Shown here in pieces: positions 14,855 to 23,128 of a stretch of 33,693 nt of DNA. The stretch spans positions 1-33,693 of the forward strand of contig NZ_FRAV01000050.1 of NCBI RefSeq assembly GCF_900142445.1, written 5' to 3'. The position numbers were made by a program, and so were the translations under genes. The stretch is from Chryseobacterium polytrichastri (GTDB lineage: Bacteria; Bacteroidota; Bacteroidia; Flavobacteriales; Weeksellaceae). How positions within the stretch are numbered: the first letter of the stretch is position 1; each line of letters starts with the position of its first letter. The notes under the pieces are model-generated. The model was not told the DNA's origin. It was given only the letters and a program-made list of their open reading frames with translations, and made no database searches.

Positions 14855-16471
14855 TTACAGTAACAAAGTTAAAGGGCTTTCTAGATACGTTTTTAATGTT
14901 TGTAAGAACTGAGCACCTGTAGCACCGTCTACCACTCTGTGGTCACAAGCTAATGAAAGCTTCATGATATTCCCCACTACAATCTGACCATTTTTCACAA
15001 TTGGTTTCTCGATGATTGCTCCTACTGAAAGGATTGCAGAGTTAGGTTGGTTAATGATACTTGTAAATGTTTCAATTCCGAACATTCCTAAGTTAGAAAC
15101 AGAGAAAGTAGAACCTTCCATTTCGTTTGCCTTAAGACCTTTAGATTTAGCTCTTCCAGCCATATCCTTAACACCAGCAGAAATCTGAGTATACGTCATC
15201 TGATCTGTGTTTTTAAGAACAGGAACTACCAATCCGTCAGGAATAGCTACTGCTACACCAATATTGATATTTCCTCTGTGGATCACTTTATCTCCAGCCC
15301 AGCTAGAATTAACTTGTGGATGTTTTCTTAAAGCAACTGCAGTCGCCTTAATAATCATATCATTGAAAGAAATTTTAGTATCAGGTAAAGAATTGATTTC
15401 TTTTCTAGCCTCAATTGCTTTATCCATATTAATCTCTACCATCAGGTAATAATGAGGAGCAGAGAATTTACTTTCAGCAAGACGTTTTGCAATAATATTT
15501 CTTACCTGAGAGTTTGGAGTCTCTGTATCTTCCCCTTGTACAAAACTCAATGCAACCTGAGCAGCCGGACTTGCAGTCGGCGCAGAAGCAGCTGGTTTTG
15601 CCTGAGATGGCTGATAATTTTCAATATCTTTTTTAACGATTCTTCCGTTTTCTCCAGAACCCTGAATACCGTGAATGTCAACTCCTTTATCCTGAGCCAT
15701 TTTTTTAGCTAAAGGAGAAATTGCAACTCTGTCAGTAGATGAAGAACTTACCGCCTCAGCAGCAGGTTTTTCTTCAGTCTTAGCCTCTGCTTTTTGTTCT
15801 GCAGGTTTTTCTGAAGATTGAGTAGCAGCTTTCGGAGCACCAACACCAGAAACATCAGTTCCTTCAGGTCCGATAATGGCCAATACTGAATCTACAGGAG
15901 CAGCACCACCTTCTTCAACACCTTGCTTCAATAATACTCCATTGAATTCAGATTCAAAATCCTGAACTGCTTTATCTGTTTCAATCTCAGCAAGAAGATC
16001 ACCTTCTTTTACTGTATCGCCTACATTTTTATGCCATTTAGCCACTTTACCTTCTGTCATTGTATCAGAAAGTCTTGGCATTGTAATAATTTCTACACCG
16101 GCAGGAACTTCAGCAGTAGTTGGTTCTACGCTTGCAGTATTGTTTTCTGTTTTAGATGGTTCTTCAGATTTTTTCTCTTCAGAACCTCCAGCAGCAGGAG
16201 TACTACCTCCTTTCAAAGCAGAAATATCCTCTCCTTCATTACCAATAATTGCTAAAATAGAGTCTACAGCAGCAGCATTTCCTTCTTCTACACCAACGTA
16301 TAAAAGAGTACCATTTAATTCAGATTCGAAATCCTGAACTGCTTTATCTGTTTCAATTTCAGCTAAAATATCCCCTTCTTTTACTTTATCTCCTACTTTT
16401 TTATGCCACTTCGCCACTTTACCTTCCGTCATTGTATCGGAAAGACGAGGCATTGTAATAACTTCTGCCAT
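14855..16471 (-). CDS. pdhC: pyruvate dehydrogenase E2, dihydrolipoamide acetyltransferase
   Basis: 538-residue core subunit of the pyruvate dehydrogenase complex, passing acetyl groups from lipoamide to CoA. Two lipoyl domains are seen at 1-78 and ~126-203, each with the lipoylated lysine in ETDKAVQDFE (K43, K167). They are joined by Ala/Glu/Lys-rich linkers. A peripheral-subunit-binding domain follows (about 247-286, ISPLAKKMAQDKGVDI...GRIVKKDI), then the catalytic domain (~310-538) with H511 and D515 in DHRVVDG. The two lipoyl domains are nearly identical, so the DNA holds a direct repeat. It lies 98 bases downstream of E1-alpha on the same strand. E1-beta and E3 are not in the window. Confidence 0.95.
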   Translation of the reverse strand: MAEVITMPRLSDTMTEGKVAKWHKKVGDKVKEGDILAEIETDKAVQDFESELNGTLLYVGVEEGNAAAVDSILAIIGNEGEDISALKGGSTPAAGGSEEKKSEEPSKTENNTASVEPTTAEVPAGVEIITMPRLSDTMTEGKVAKWHKNVGDTVKEGDLLAEIETDKAVQDFESEFNGVLLKQGVEEGGAAPVDSVLAIIGPEGTDVSGVGAPKAATQSSEKPAEQKAEAKTEEKPAAEAVSSSSTDRVAISPLAKKMAQDKGVDIHGIQGSGENGRIVKKDIENYQPSQAKPAASAPTASPAAQVALSFVQGEDTETPNSQVRNIIAKRLAESKFSAPHYYLMVEINMDKAIEARKEINSLPDTKISFNDMIIKATAVALRKHPQVNSSWAGDKVIHRGNINIGVAVAIPDGLVVPVLKNTDQMTYTQISAGVKDMAGRAKSKGLKANEMEGSTFSVSNLGMFGIETFTSIINQPNSAILSVGAIIEKPIVKNGQIVVGNIMKLSLACDHRVVDGATGAQFLQTLKTYLESPLTLLL

Positions 16472-16569
16472 AATTTAATTTGTTAATTTGTTAATGTGAT
16501 GATAAGGATGATAACTTAATCGTGAAAATATATTTACACATCAGCATATCATCGTATCAGCAAATTATT

Positions 16570-17571
16570 TTAGTTTTCTAATTTGTCTAAGAACGGATAG
16601 TTTTCCTGAGAATAAACATACTCATACACTTTATCAGCATCCGGGTATGGAGAATTTTCCATAAACTCGATACACTCATCAACAAAATCTCTTGATTTAT
16701 TATCGATCACTTCCAATTCTTGTTCAGTAGCCCAATTGTTAGCTAAAATTCTTGATCTTACCAATTCGATAGGGTCATCATTTTTATGAATTGCCACTTC
16801 ATCCTTAGATCTATAAGGCTCAGCGTCAGACATAGAGTGACCTCTGTAACGGTAAGTTCTTGCTTCGATGAAAGTTGGTCCGTCACCTCTTCTTGCTCTT
16901 TCAATAGCCTCGTAAGCAGCTTCAGCTACTTTTACAGGGTCCATTGCATCTACAGGAAGACAAGGCATTTCGTAACCTAAACCTAATTTATAGATATCTT
17001 CGTGGTTAGCTGTTCTTTTAACAGAAGTTCCCATTGCATACTGGTTGTTTTCTACAACGAACACTACCGGAAGTTTCCAGTTCATCGCCATGTTAAACGT
17101 TTCATGTAATGAACCCTGTCTTGCTGCTCCATCTCCGAAGAAACAAATATTCACAGCTTTTCTGTCAAAAAACTTATCCGCGAAAGCAATACCAGCACCT
17201 AAAGGAATTTGACCTCCTACAATACCGTGTCCACCATAAAAACGGTGTTCTTTACTAAAAATGTGCATAGAACCTCCCATACCTCCTGACGTACCTGTAG
17301 CTTTACCACAAAGTTCTGCCATGATTCTCTTAGGGTCTACTCCCATTGCCATTGGATGGATGTGACATCTGTAAGCAGTGATCATACTATCTTTAGTTAA
17401 ATCCATTGCATGCGTGAAACCAGCAGGTATAGCCTCCTGACCATTATACAAATGTAAAAAACCTCTGATTTTTTGTTTTAAATAAAGAGAACGGCATTTG
17501 TCTTCAAACCTTCTCCACATTGTCATATCTTCATACCACTTCAGGTATACCTCTTTAGAAAATTCTTTCAT
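16570..17571 (-). CDS. pdhA: pyruvate dehydrogenase E1 component, alpha subunit
   Basis: 333 residues, the normal length for the heterotetrameric E1-alpha. It decarboxylates pyruvate with thiamine diphosphate together with E1-beta. The ThDP/Mg motif runs from GDGAARQG (146-153) to VENNQYAMGTS (NN at 175-176). The phosphorylation-loop-like stretch TYRYRGHSMSDAEPYRS is also typical. The start codon is preceded by a -7 box at 17609-17616. E1-beta, usually adjacent in other bacteria, is not next to it here, a split also seen in other Flavobacteriia. Confidence 0.95.
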   Translation of the reverse strand: MKEFSKEVYLKWYEDMTMWRRFEDKCRSLYLKQKIRGFLHLYNGQEAIPAGFTHAMDLTKDSMITAYRCHIHPMAMGVDPKRIMAELCGKATGTSGGMGGSMHIFSKEHRFYGGHGIVGGQIPLGAGIAFADKFFDRKAVNICFFGDGAARQGSLHETFNMAMNWKLPVVFVVENNQYAMGTSVKRTANHEDIYKLGLGYEMPCLPVDAMDPVKVAEAAYEAIERARRGDGPTFIEARTYRYRGHSMSDAEPYRSKDEVAIHKNDDPIELVRSRILANNWATEQELEVIDNKSRDFVDECIEFMENSPYPDADKVYEYVYSQENYPFLDKLEN

Positions 17572-17608
17572 GTGTTAGCTCTTGCTTATTTATTATGAAA
17601 TAGTTGAG

Positions 17609-17616
17609 CAAAATTA
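17609..17616 (-). promoter_or_regulatory. -7 promoter element for pdhA-pdhC
   Basis: Minus-strand TAATTTTG fits TAnnTTTG, predicting a start near 17605 and a leader of about 33 bases. The -33 element is not clear. Confidence 0.4.
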
Positions 17617-17651
17617 TAAAAAAAACTTTGTTTTTATTGTATACATACCAA

Positions 17652-17680
17652 TTGTTTTTTTGCGTATAGTGTTATATTTG
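17652..17680 (+). promoter_or_regulatory. promoter for the PAP2-like/BlaI pair
   Basis: TTG at 17652-17654 and TATATTTG at 17673-17680 are 18 bases apart, fitting the Bacteroidota -33/-7 arrangement. The leader would be about 13 bases to the ATG at 17697. Confidence 0.5.
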
Positions 17681-17696
17681 ATTTTTAAACTTGATT

Positions 17697-18299
17697 ATGG
17701 AAGAAAAACAGCCCTCTTTTATACATACTGTCTCAAAAATCATCTCAGATTTTTTTAATCCTCTGGTTTCGCTAATTATATTTTTTGTTTACATGAGTAT
17801 TCAAAAATATTCTTTACAGGATTCTTTATCCTATTTTCTTCCCATATTATTAATGGTAATAATTCCTGTGGTGATTTGGCTGGTTTGGAATGTGAAAACC
17901 GGAAGATATACCAATATGGATGTTTCAAACCGTATACAGAGAAAAACTTTATATATTTTTATTGCAGCATGCGTGGGAATTTATTTGTCATTTAATTATA
18001 TTAAAAATGGCTATATTGATTTTGTAATGCTGTTTATTTTAATCCTTCTTTTTGCATTACAGATCAGTAATTTTTTCATTAAAAGTTCAATGCATACAGC
18101 CTTTAATGTATTTGTTGCTGCCCTATTTTTTGTACTCAGTTGCACAATGGGAATTCTTTGGTTGGGAATCGCAGCTTTGGTAGGAATCACAAGAATTATT
18201 TTAAAAAGACACACCGTAAAAGAAGTATTTATGGGTGCAGGAATAGCTTTTCTGGTATCTTTTATTTATCTTTATTGCAATATACAATTTCAACATTAA
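17697..18299 (+). CDS. PAP2-like membrane protein
   Basis: 200 residues from the ATG (MEEKQPSF); a TTG six bases upstream is less likely. It has about five or six hydrophobic helices. The C-terminal half resembles the PAP2 phosphatase core: KSSMHTAFN stands where PSGH is usual, and GITRIILKRHTVKEVFMG matches the SRxxxxxHxxxD motif, with Glu in place of the final Asp. The RP-containing first motif is not obvious. PAP2 enzymes dephosphorylate lipid phosphates such as undecaprenyl pyrophosphate at the periplasmic face. The motif changes leave activity uncertain. A BlaI-type regulator starts 9 bases downstream. Confidence 0.65.
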   Translation: MEEKQPSFIHTVSKIISDFFNPLVSLIIFFVYMSIQKYSLQDSLSYFLPILLMVIIPVVIWLVWNVKTGRYTNMDVSNRIQRKTLYIFIAACVGIYLSFNYIKNGYIDFVMLFILILLFALQISNFFIKSSMHTAFNVFVAALFFVLSCTMGILWLGIAALVGITRIILKRHTVKEVFMGAGIAFLVSFIYLYCNIQFQH

Positions 18300-18308
18300 G
18301 ACTACCCT

Positions 18309-18779
18309 ATGAAAATAAATCATCTTACCTCTGCCGAAGAAAACTTAATGAAACTTTTTTGGAAACTGGATTCCTTTTATTTAAAGGATGTTATGGAGCA
18401 GCACCCTGAACCAAAACCCCACCAAAACACCGTTTCTACATACCTGAAAATCTTGGTTGAGAAAGGATATTTATCTACTGAAAAAGAAGGAAGAATATTC
18501 AAATACACGGTCATCATGCCTTTTCAAAATTACAAAAAATTCTTATTAACAGAACTTTTTCATAATTTTTTTCACGATTCAGGAAAAGAGATTTTAGAAT
18601 TTTTAATGAGTGAAAATTTAATTTCACAAGATGATCTCAGAGGTTATTTCGATCTTAAAATAGAAATAAAGCCCACGAGAGTAAAAGCTCCTAAATTGGA
18701 AATCGCTAACGAGATTTTGAATCCTAAAAAAGAGAAAAAAGAAAAGAAAAAGGAAAAAGAGAAGAAAAAGAAAAAATAA
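18309..18779 (+). CDS. BlaI/MecI-family transcriptional regulator with Lys-rich tail
   Basis: 156 residues. The N-terminal ~80 residues are a winged helix of the BlaI/MecI/CopY type (LTSAEENLMKLFWKL, then NTVSTYLKILVEKGYLSTEKEGRIFKY). The middle is a dimerisation helix bundle. The last ~18 residues are almost only Lys and Glu. BlaI repressors normally pair with a BlaR1 sensor protease, but none is adjacent. The gene is 9 bases after the PAP2-like gene and is probably cotranscribed with it, so that gene is a candidate target. No operator could be identified. Confidence 0.85.
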   Translation: MKINHLTSAEENLMKLFWKLDSFYLKDVMEQHPEPKPHQNTVSTYLKILVEKGYLSTEKEGRIFKYTVIMPFQNYKKFLLTELFHNFFHDSGKEILEFLMSENLISQDDLRGYFDLKIEIKPTRVKAPKLEIANEILNPKKEKKEKKKEKEKKKKK

Positions 18780-18898
18780 ACAGGAATTAGACAAATCAAA
18801 TATAAATTTCATTTCGAACAGCTTATATATTGTAGGCTCTTCGTATTTAACATCATAATGATAATGTCACTATCCTAATCTAATAAAAAGAAAGTAAA

Positions 18899-18920
18899 AA
18901 AGCGGTTTTTAAGCCGCTTT
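18899..18920 (-). terminator. terminator between BlaI and the T9SS cargo gene
   Basis: Stem AAAGCGG / CCGCTTT with an 8-base loop. The minus strand continues into a T run, fitting termination of the T9SS cargo gene. It may also act on the convergent BlaI transcript. Confidence 0.7.
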
Positions 18921-18928
18921 CATTGTAT

Positions 18929-20482
18929 TTAATCTTTTATAATTTTAAACGACTCATCTTTTCCTTCAGATTTCACTCGTAATAAGTACACTCCTTTTTC
19001 CAGACCAGACAGATTTATTTGTTTAGAATCATTATCGACTTTTTGTAATAACTGACCTGTTAAAGAAAAGACCTCAATACTCCTTAATTTTTTATTTGAG
19101 TTTATATTTAAAACATCTTTTACAGGATTTGGATACAATTTAATTTCATTATTTTTAGCAATATCACCAACTCCTAACGTTGCTGAAGTATCCAAAATCA
19201 TCACATTATCAATATTCATTCCTCTTGACCAATTTGAAGCCCCTTCAAAAGCAATGGAATAGTTTGCAGATTTATTCGGAAGCGGAATACTTACATCCAG
19301 CCATGATGAATTTTCAGTCATATATGAACTTCCTACCTGAACCCAGTCATCATTAGGATTAGATTTATAATAAATCCTTAATTCATCAACTTCTCCAAGC
19401 CAGTTGACATTAGCTAAGCTAAATCTAAGTTCCGGATTGGTAAGTCCTGAAATATTCAATGGAGGCATTAATAATTTTGCTCTTTCACCCGCTGATTCAG
19501 TTCTGAACTCTGCCATTCGTGGTGCAGATTTAGGGTTAATTGATGAGTTTCCATTCGTAGCAACATACTTCCAAACAGCATTACCAGCCCCTGCAACAGA
19601 TTCATTACTCCAACATGAAGGAAGCGTTGTATTATCAAAGTTTTGTATATAAGGAAATGAAGCGATAGGAATACATGTTGTTGTAAATGATTGAGCGGGA
19701 GACCATTCACTAAAACCATTTGTTGTACAATTTGATCTTACATAAAACTGATAAGCCATTGAAGGATTAAGATTAGAGATCGTAGCAGACATGCTTCCAC
19801 TGTTCACAATAGTTCCCGTTCCTTGAGCAAATCCGGTTGGCCCATATTCTATCTGATAAGATGCACTTCCGGTAAATGATGGCATCCAACTTATGTTTGC
19901 TGAATTTGATGTCACACCATTGACGACTATAGAAGATGGAATATCACAAGCAGGTATTGCTCCATTAAAAACATCATCAATGTCCATGTAAAAAAGATCC
20001 GTAGTTGAGGAATAGAATCCAATATAAATCGTTTGTCCTATATAAGCGGAAAGATCATATGAATACCTGTAAAATTCAGCTCCACTTGCCGGAGCTATAG
20101 AAGCTGCTAATGTATTTGTAAATGCATCAGCAGTAGGCGTTGTTGTAGAAATTTTTAAGCTGATTGTTTCAGGATAATCTGAATCTCTACTTCTTGCATA
20201 AAAAGAAAGAAAATCACTGAGCCCTGCAGTAACCGTTATAGCTGGCGTAACCAAATAATCATCGTGAGCAGAGGATCCATACCTCAACGAAGCTGTACGA
20301 GTACCACTGTATGCCAAAATATCACTTGTTGTATACTCAATAATCTCCCAAGTATTCCCATCTCCTCCATTGAGAGCTGCCCATCCTGCAGGAATAGAAG
20401 TAGACGAATCAAAGTTTTGAAAAAATTGAGCATTGACAATCAATGGAATTGCAAATAATCCCAGGAGTAATTGTTTTTTCAT
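18929..20482 (-). CDS. secreted T9SS cargo protein with two cleaved-adhesin-like domains and a fibronectin III domain
   Basis: 517 residues. A Sec signal peptide (MKKQLLLGLFAIPLIVNA) is followed by a choice-of-anchor J/cleaved-adhesin domain (~20-175, FFQNFDSSTSIPAGWAALNG...YYMDIDDV-type end), a fibronectin III domain (~180-272, ANISWMPSFTGSASYQIEYG...YQFYVRSNC), and a second adhesin/MAM-like domain (~275-430, FPYIQNFDNTTLPSCWSNES). The last ~70 residues are a type A T9SS sorting domain with LYPNPVKDVLNI, SIEVFSLTGQLL and LEKGVYLLRV. The type IX system should move it across the outer membrane and anchor or release it. No catalytic domain is seen; adhesion or glycan binding is likely. It is a single gene flanked by two similar GC-rich hairpins. 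Confidence 0.88.
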   Translation of the reverse strand: MKKQLLLGLFAIPLIVNAQFFQNFDSSTSIPAGWAALNGGDGNTWEIIEYTTSDILAYSGTRTASLRYGSSAHDDYLVTPAITVTAGLSDFLSFYARSRDSDYPETISLKISTTTPTADAFTNTLAASIAPASGAEFYRYSYDLSAYIGQTIYIGFYSSTTDLFYMDIDDVFNGAIPACDIPSSIVVNGVTSNSANISWMPSFTGSASYQIEYGPTGFAQGTGTIVNSGSMSATISNLNPSMAYQFYVRSNCTTNGFSEWSPAQSFTTTCIPIASFPYIQNFDNTTLPSCWSNESVAGAGNAVWKYVATNGNSSINPKSAPRMAEFRTESAGERAKLLMPPLNISGLTNPELRFSLANVNWLGEVDELRIYYKSNPNDDWVQVGSSYMTENSSWLDVSIPLPNKSANYSIAFEGASNWSRGMNIDNVMILDTSATLGVGDIAKNNEIKLYPNPVKDVLNINSNKKLRSIEVFSLTGQLLQKVDNDSKQINLSGLEKGVYLLRVKSEGKDESFKIIKD

Positions 20483-20630
20483 ATTAGTTTTTAAATTAGA
20501 TGTTAACTTACATTATTAATATGAATCGTCAAAATAAAATCTAAAGTACTCAGAAAAAAAAACACAAAACCAATAAGAATATTAAAAATATGATTATTTC
20601 ACTACAAGATCAGGAAATAATGCATAAAAA

Positions 20631-20650
20631 AAGCGGCTTAAAAGCCGCTT
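20631..20650 (-). terminator. terminator of the RRM protein gene
   Basis: Stem AAGCGGCTT / AAGCCGCTT with a 2-base loop, followed on the minus strand by a T run. The hairpin core is very similar to the one at 18899-18920. Confidence 0.8.
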
Positions 20651-20657
20651 ATATTTT

Positions 20658-21038
20658 TTACCAACGATTTCCACCGCCATTTCCACCACGGCTGTTTCCA
20701 CCTCCACCGTAGCCACCGCCACCGCTTCTGTTGTTTCCACCACCGTAACCACCACCGTTTCCTCCACGGTTGTTGTCAAAGCTTCTTCTTGGCTTCTCTT
20801 CTCTTGGCTTAGCTTCAGATACGTTAAGTTCTTTTCCGTTAAATTCTTTTCCGTTAAGGTCTTCAATTGCTTGTTGCCCTTCTGCATCACCCATTTCTAC
20901 GAAACCGAAACCTCTAGAACGACCAGTTTCTCTGTCTGTAACTATTTTAGCAGAAGATACTTCTCCATACCCTGCAAATAAATCGTGCAACTCATATTCT
21001 TTAGTTGCGTAATTGATGTTTGAAACAAAAATGTTCAT
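20658..21038 (-). CDS. glycine-rich RRM RNA-binding protein
   Basis: 126 residues from the start MNIFVSNINYATKEYEL. The frame is open further upstream, but that part is not RRM-like. Residues 1-76 are one RNA recognition motif with RNP2 (IFVSNI, 3-8) and RNP1 (RSRGFGFVEM, 40-49). The tail (~85-126) is a Gly/Asn/Arg-rich low-complexity region of GGNGGGYGGG-type repeats. Such proteins resemble plant glycine-rich and cyanobacterial Rbp proteins that bind single-stranded RNA, often in cold response. The predicted ~75-base leader, unusually long here, may hold post-transcriptional control. A small internal duplication gives NGKEFNGKE. Confidence 0.92.
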   Translation of the reverse strand: MNIFVSNINYATKEYELHDLFAGYGEVSSAKIVTDRETGRSRGFGFVEMGDAEGQQAIEDLNGKEFNGKELNVSEAKPREEKPRRSFDNNRGGNGGGYGGGNNRSGGGGYGGGGNSRGGNGGGNRW

Positions 21039-21117
21039 TTTGAATAAAATTAAAAAATTAATAAAAATTTGGTATATAAAAGAAAAGCAACATAAATTAA
21101 TGAACAAATATTGATTC

Positions 21118-21125
21118 CAAATATA
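21118..21125 (-). promoter_or_regulatory. -7 promoter element for the RRM gene
   Basis: Minus-strand TATATTTG fits TAnnTTTG. It predicts a start near 21114 and a 5' leader of about 75 bases, longer than those of most genes here. The -33 element is weak. Confidence 0.45.
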
Positions 21126-21288
21126 AACGTATGCAAGATACAATTTAAAATTTCAAATCAAAGCTTTTTTTACCTGTATTTATTACATTTTGAAGGCGTT
21201 CAAAATTAAATATTAAAAAAGAACAAATATTTATTGTTTTTCAATAAATACTTACTGATATTTGTATTGAATTTAAGAATAATTTAAC

Positions 21289-21834
21289 ATGAAAACAAAT
21301 ACACAAACAGTCTTAAAAATCACCAATATATTATCCTGGATTATATTTATTGGCCTTTGTATACAGACAGGAGCTATATCTTTCTCCTATTTAGTAAGCA
21401 TTTTTATGAACCCAATAGGTTCTGAAAATATTAATTTGGGGCTTAATTTATCTGAGCTTTATAAAAACAGCATACCATATTATAGTATTTTGATCTTATT
21501 AATGGTTTTAATTTCAGGCTTAAAAGCTTATATCTTTTATTTTATCATTAAAATATTTATGAAAATTAATCTTGTAAATCCATTTAGTAAAGAAATTTAT
21601 TCTTTAATCATTAAAATAAGTGCTGTTGCATTAACGATAGGAATTCTGGCAATTATAGGTGAAAAATATTGCGAATGGTTGCTCAATGAAAATATTCATC
21701 TTCCTATGCTTAATCTAGAACAATATATCGGCGGAAAATCAGAATTTCTTTTCATGGCAGCTATCATATTTGTCATTGCACAAATCTTTAAAAGAGGAAT
21801 TGAAATACAAGCTGAAAACGAATTAACAATATAA
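21289..21834 (+). CDS. DUF2975-family membrane protein
   Basis: 181 residues with four hydrophobic helices (about 12-40, 63-88, 103-125 and 148-165). The arrangement, with the NPFSKEIYSLIIKISAVALTIG segment between helices 2 and 3, fits DUF2975, a family of unknown function. The next gene, 3 bases downstream, is a small XRE-type regulator. DUF2975 proteins are frequently paired with such regulators, suggesting a membrane protein and repressor module. Confidence 0.8.
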   Translation: MKTNTQTVLKITNILSWIIFIGLCIQTGAISFSYLVSIFMNPIGSENINLGLNLSELYKNSIPYYSILILLMVLISGLKAYIFYFIIKIFMKINLVNPFSKEIYSLIIKISAVALTIGILAIIGEKYCEWLLNENIHLPMLNLEQYIGGKSEFLFMAAIIFVIAQIFKRGIEIQAENELTI

Positions 21835-21837
21835 GAT

Positions 21838-22041
21838 ATGCCCATAATCGTAAACCTAGATGTAATGATGGCCAAAAGAAAAATGTCATTAAACGAACTC
21901 TCAGAAAAAGTAGATCTTACTTTGTCTAATCTTTCAATTTTAAAAACCGGTAAAGCAAAAGCCATACGCTTTAGTACACTTGAAGCAATTTGCAAAGCTT
22001 TAGATTGTCAACCCGGCGATATCTTAGAATACAAAGAGTAA
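21838..22041 (+). CDS. small XRE/Cro-type regulator (YozG-like)
   Basis: 67-residue protein that is a single helix-turn-helix domain: MSLNELSEKVDLTLSNLSILKTGKAKAIRFSTLEAICKALDCQPGDILEY. This matches the YozG-like group of one-domain Cro/C1 regulators. It starts 3 bases after the DUF2975 gene and so is cotranscribed with it. It probably regulates its own operon, which is inference; no operator was found. Confidence 0.88.
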   Translation: MPIIVNLDVMMAKRKMSLNELSEKVDLTLSNLSILKTGKAKAIRFSTLEAICKALDCQPGDILEYKE

Positions 22042-22124
22042 TACTCATTAAATAATATTCACCATTATCCAAGAAAATGATTGAGAAAATAAATAATTCT
22101 CTTTTAATAACTAAATCTCATTCC

Positions 22125-22158
22125 TTTGATAAAGCCAGTTTTTAACGCTAAATTTGCA
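22125..22158 (+). promoter_or_regulatory. promoter for the thioesterase/HMA-AraC operon
   Basis: TTTG at 22125-22128 and TAAATTTG at 22151-22158 are 22 bases apart, a textbook Bacteroidota promoter layout. The leader to the ATG at 22176 would be about 14 bases. Confidence 0.7.
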
Positions 22159-22175
22159 GCACAAATAAATGAAAT

Positions 22176-22571
22176 ATGAATTACCATACTAGAAAATGGG
22201 TAAAACCAGAAGATCTAAATCCTAATCATTCACTTTTTGGAGGAAGATTATTGCAATGGATTGATGAAGAAGCAGCACTTTACGCCATTATTCAATTAGA
22301 AAATACAAAAGTAGTTACCAAGTTTATTTCTGAAATCAATTTTGTAAGCTCTGCTAAACAAGGAGATATCATCGAGATTGGAATTGAAGTTTCATCATTT
22401 GGTTCCTCATCAATCACGCTACAGTGCGATGTAAGGAATAAAATGACCCACCAAACCATCATCACCGTAGACAAGATTGTTATGGTAAATCTTGGGGAAG
22501 ATGGAAACCCTTTACCGCACGGCAAAACCAAGGTTGAGTTTGTGCAAGACAGATTAAACAGTCAATTATGA
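22176..22571 (+). CDS. acyl-CoA thioesterase, hotdog fold (YciA/BACH-like)
   Basis: 131 residues, a single hotdog domain. The LNPNHSLFGGRLLQWIDEEAALYA segment matches the N-x-x-G-x-L-F-GG...D active-site helix region of the acyl-CoA thioester hydrolases. The later VDKIVMVNLGEDGNPLPH closes the sheet. It should release free fatty acids and CoA in the cytoplasm. Its stop codon overlaps the start of the HMA-AraC gene by 4 bases (ATGA). This couples the two translationally and places a lipid enzyme in the copper regulator's operon. Confidence 0.88.
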   Translation: MNYHTRKWVKPEDLNPNHSLFGGRLLQWIDEEAALYAIIQLENTKVVTKFISEINFVSSAKQGDIIEIGIEVSSFGSSSITLQCDVRNKMTHQTIITVDKIVMVNLGEDGNPLPHGKTKVEFVQDRLNSQL

Positions 22572-23128
22572 AAATCTTTATAAAAAATATGGTTTGCGGC
22601 AGATGTATTTCTGCCGTAGAAAATATTTTTAATGATGCTGATATCAAAATCAAATCTATAAACCTTGGCGAAGTTGAAACTGAATCTGAAGTTTCAAACC
22701 ATACGCTGGATTTGCTTGAAAAAAAATTAGCAGTAACTGGTTTTGAAAGGATAAAAGATTCTGCACACCAACTTATTGATAAAATTAAAACGCTGATTAT
22801 CGAAAAGATAAGTGAACTTGATATTGATGAAAACTTTCTAGTATCAGAGTTTCTTAGCTCAACACTACATAAAGATTACAGTTCGCTTTCTAAAGCTTTT
22901 TCACAAAATGAAAACATTACGCTGGAACAATTTTTCATTCTTCAAAAAATTGAAAAGGTGAAAGAACTTCTTCTTTATAATGAATGTACTTTAACAGAAA
23001 TTGCAGGAAAGCTAGGCTATAAAAGTGTTCAGCATTTATCTTCACAGTTCCGCAACAGCACAGGCTTCACTCCTACTGAGTTCAAAAAACTGAAGGTTCA
23101 TAATAGAAAACCGCTTGATTGTGTTTAG
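22568..23128 (+). CDS. AraC-type regulator with N-terminal HMA-like metal-binding domain
   Basis: 186 residues. Residues 1-~65 look like a heavy-metal-associated domain with the metal-site pattern MVCGRC (M8-C13) near the N-terminus, followed by a beta-alpha pattern. Residues ~80-175 form an AraC-type double helix-turn-helix: VSEFLSSTLHKDYSSLSKAF, then LTEIAGKLGYKSVQHLSSQFRNSTGFTPTEFKKL. The CxxC domain is the kind used by Atx1/CopZ and the N-termini of copper ATPases, so the protein plausibly senses Cu(I) and controls the copper ATPase gene that begins 241 bases downstream. Sensing and target are inferred from architecture and location. Related HMA-AraC proteins occur in other Bacteroidota. 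Its stop codon lies within an 8-bp tandem repeat. Confidence 0.8.
   Translation: MKIFIKNMVCGRCISAVENIFNDADIKIKSINLGEVETESEVSNHTLDLLEKKLAVTGFERIKDSAHQLIDKIKTLIIEKISELDIDENFLVSEFLSSTLHKDYSSLSKAFSQNENITLEQFFILQKIEKVKELLLYNECTLTEIAGKLGYKSVQHLSSQFRNSTGFTPTEFKKLKVHNRKPLDCV

Noticed and set aside
15207..16337. Plus-strand ORFs opposite the E2 gene
   Set aside because: They are antisense shadows of a clear E2 coding sequence and have no recognisable domain or promoter.
20594..20890. 98-residue minus-strand ORF rich in Val, Thr and Glu
   Set aside because: It is a shifted reading of the Gly-rich tail of the RRM protein gene; the repeats of that tail keep other frames open.
21039..21143. N-terminal extension of the RRM protein
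   Set aside because: The extra residues are hydrophobic and unlike an RRM; the RRM begins exactly at the ATG 21036-21038, and a -7 box lies upstream.
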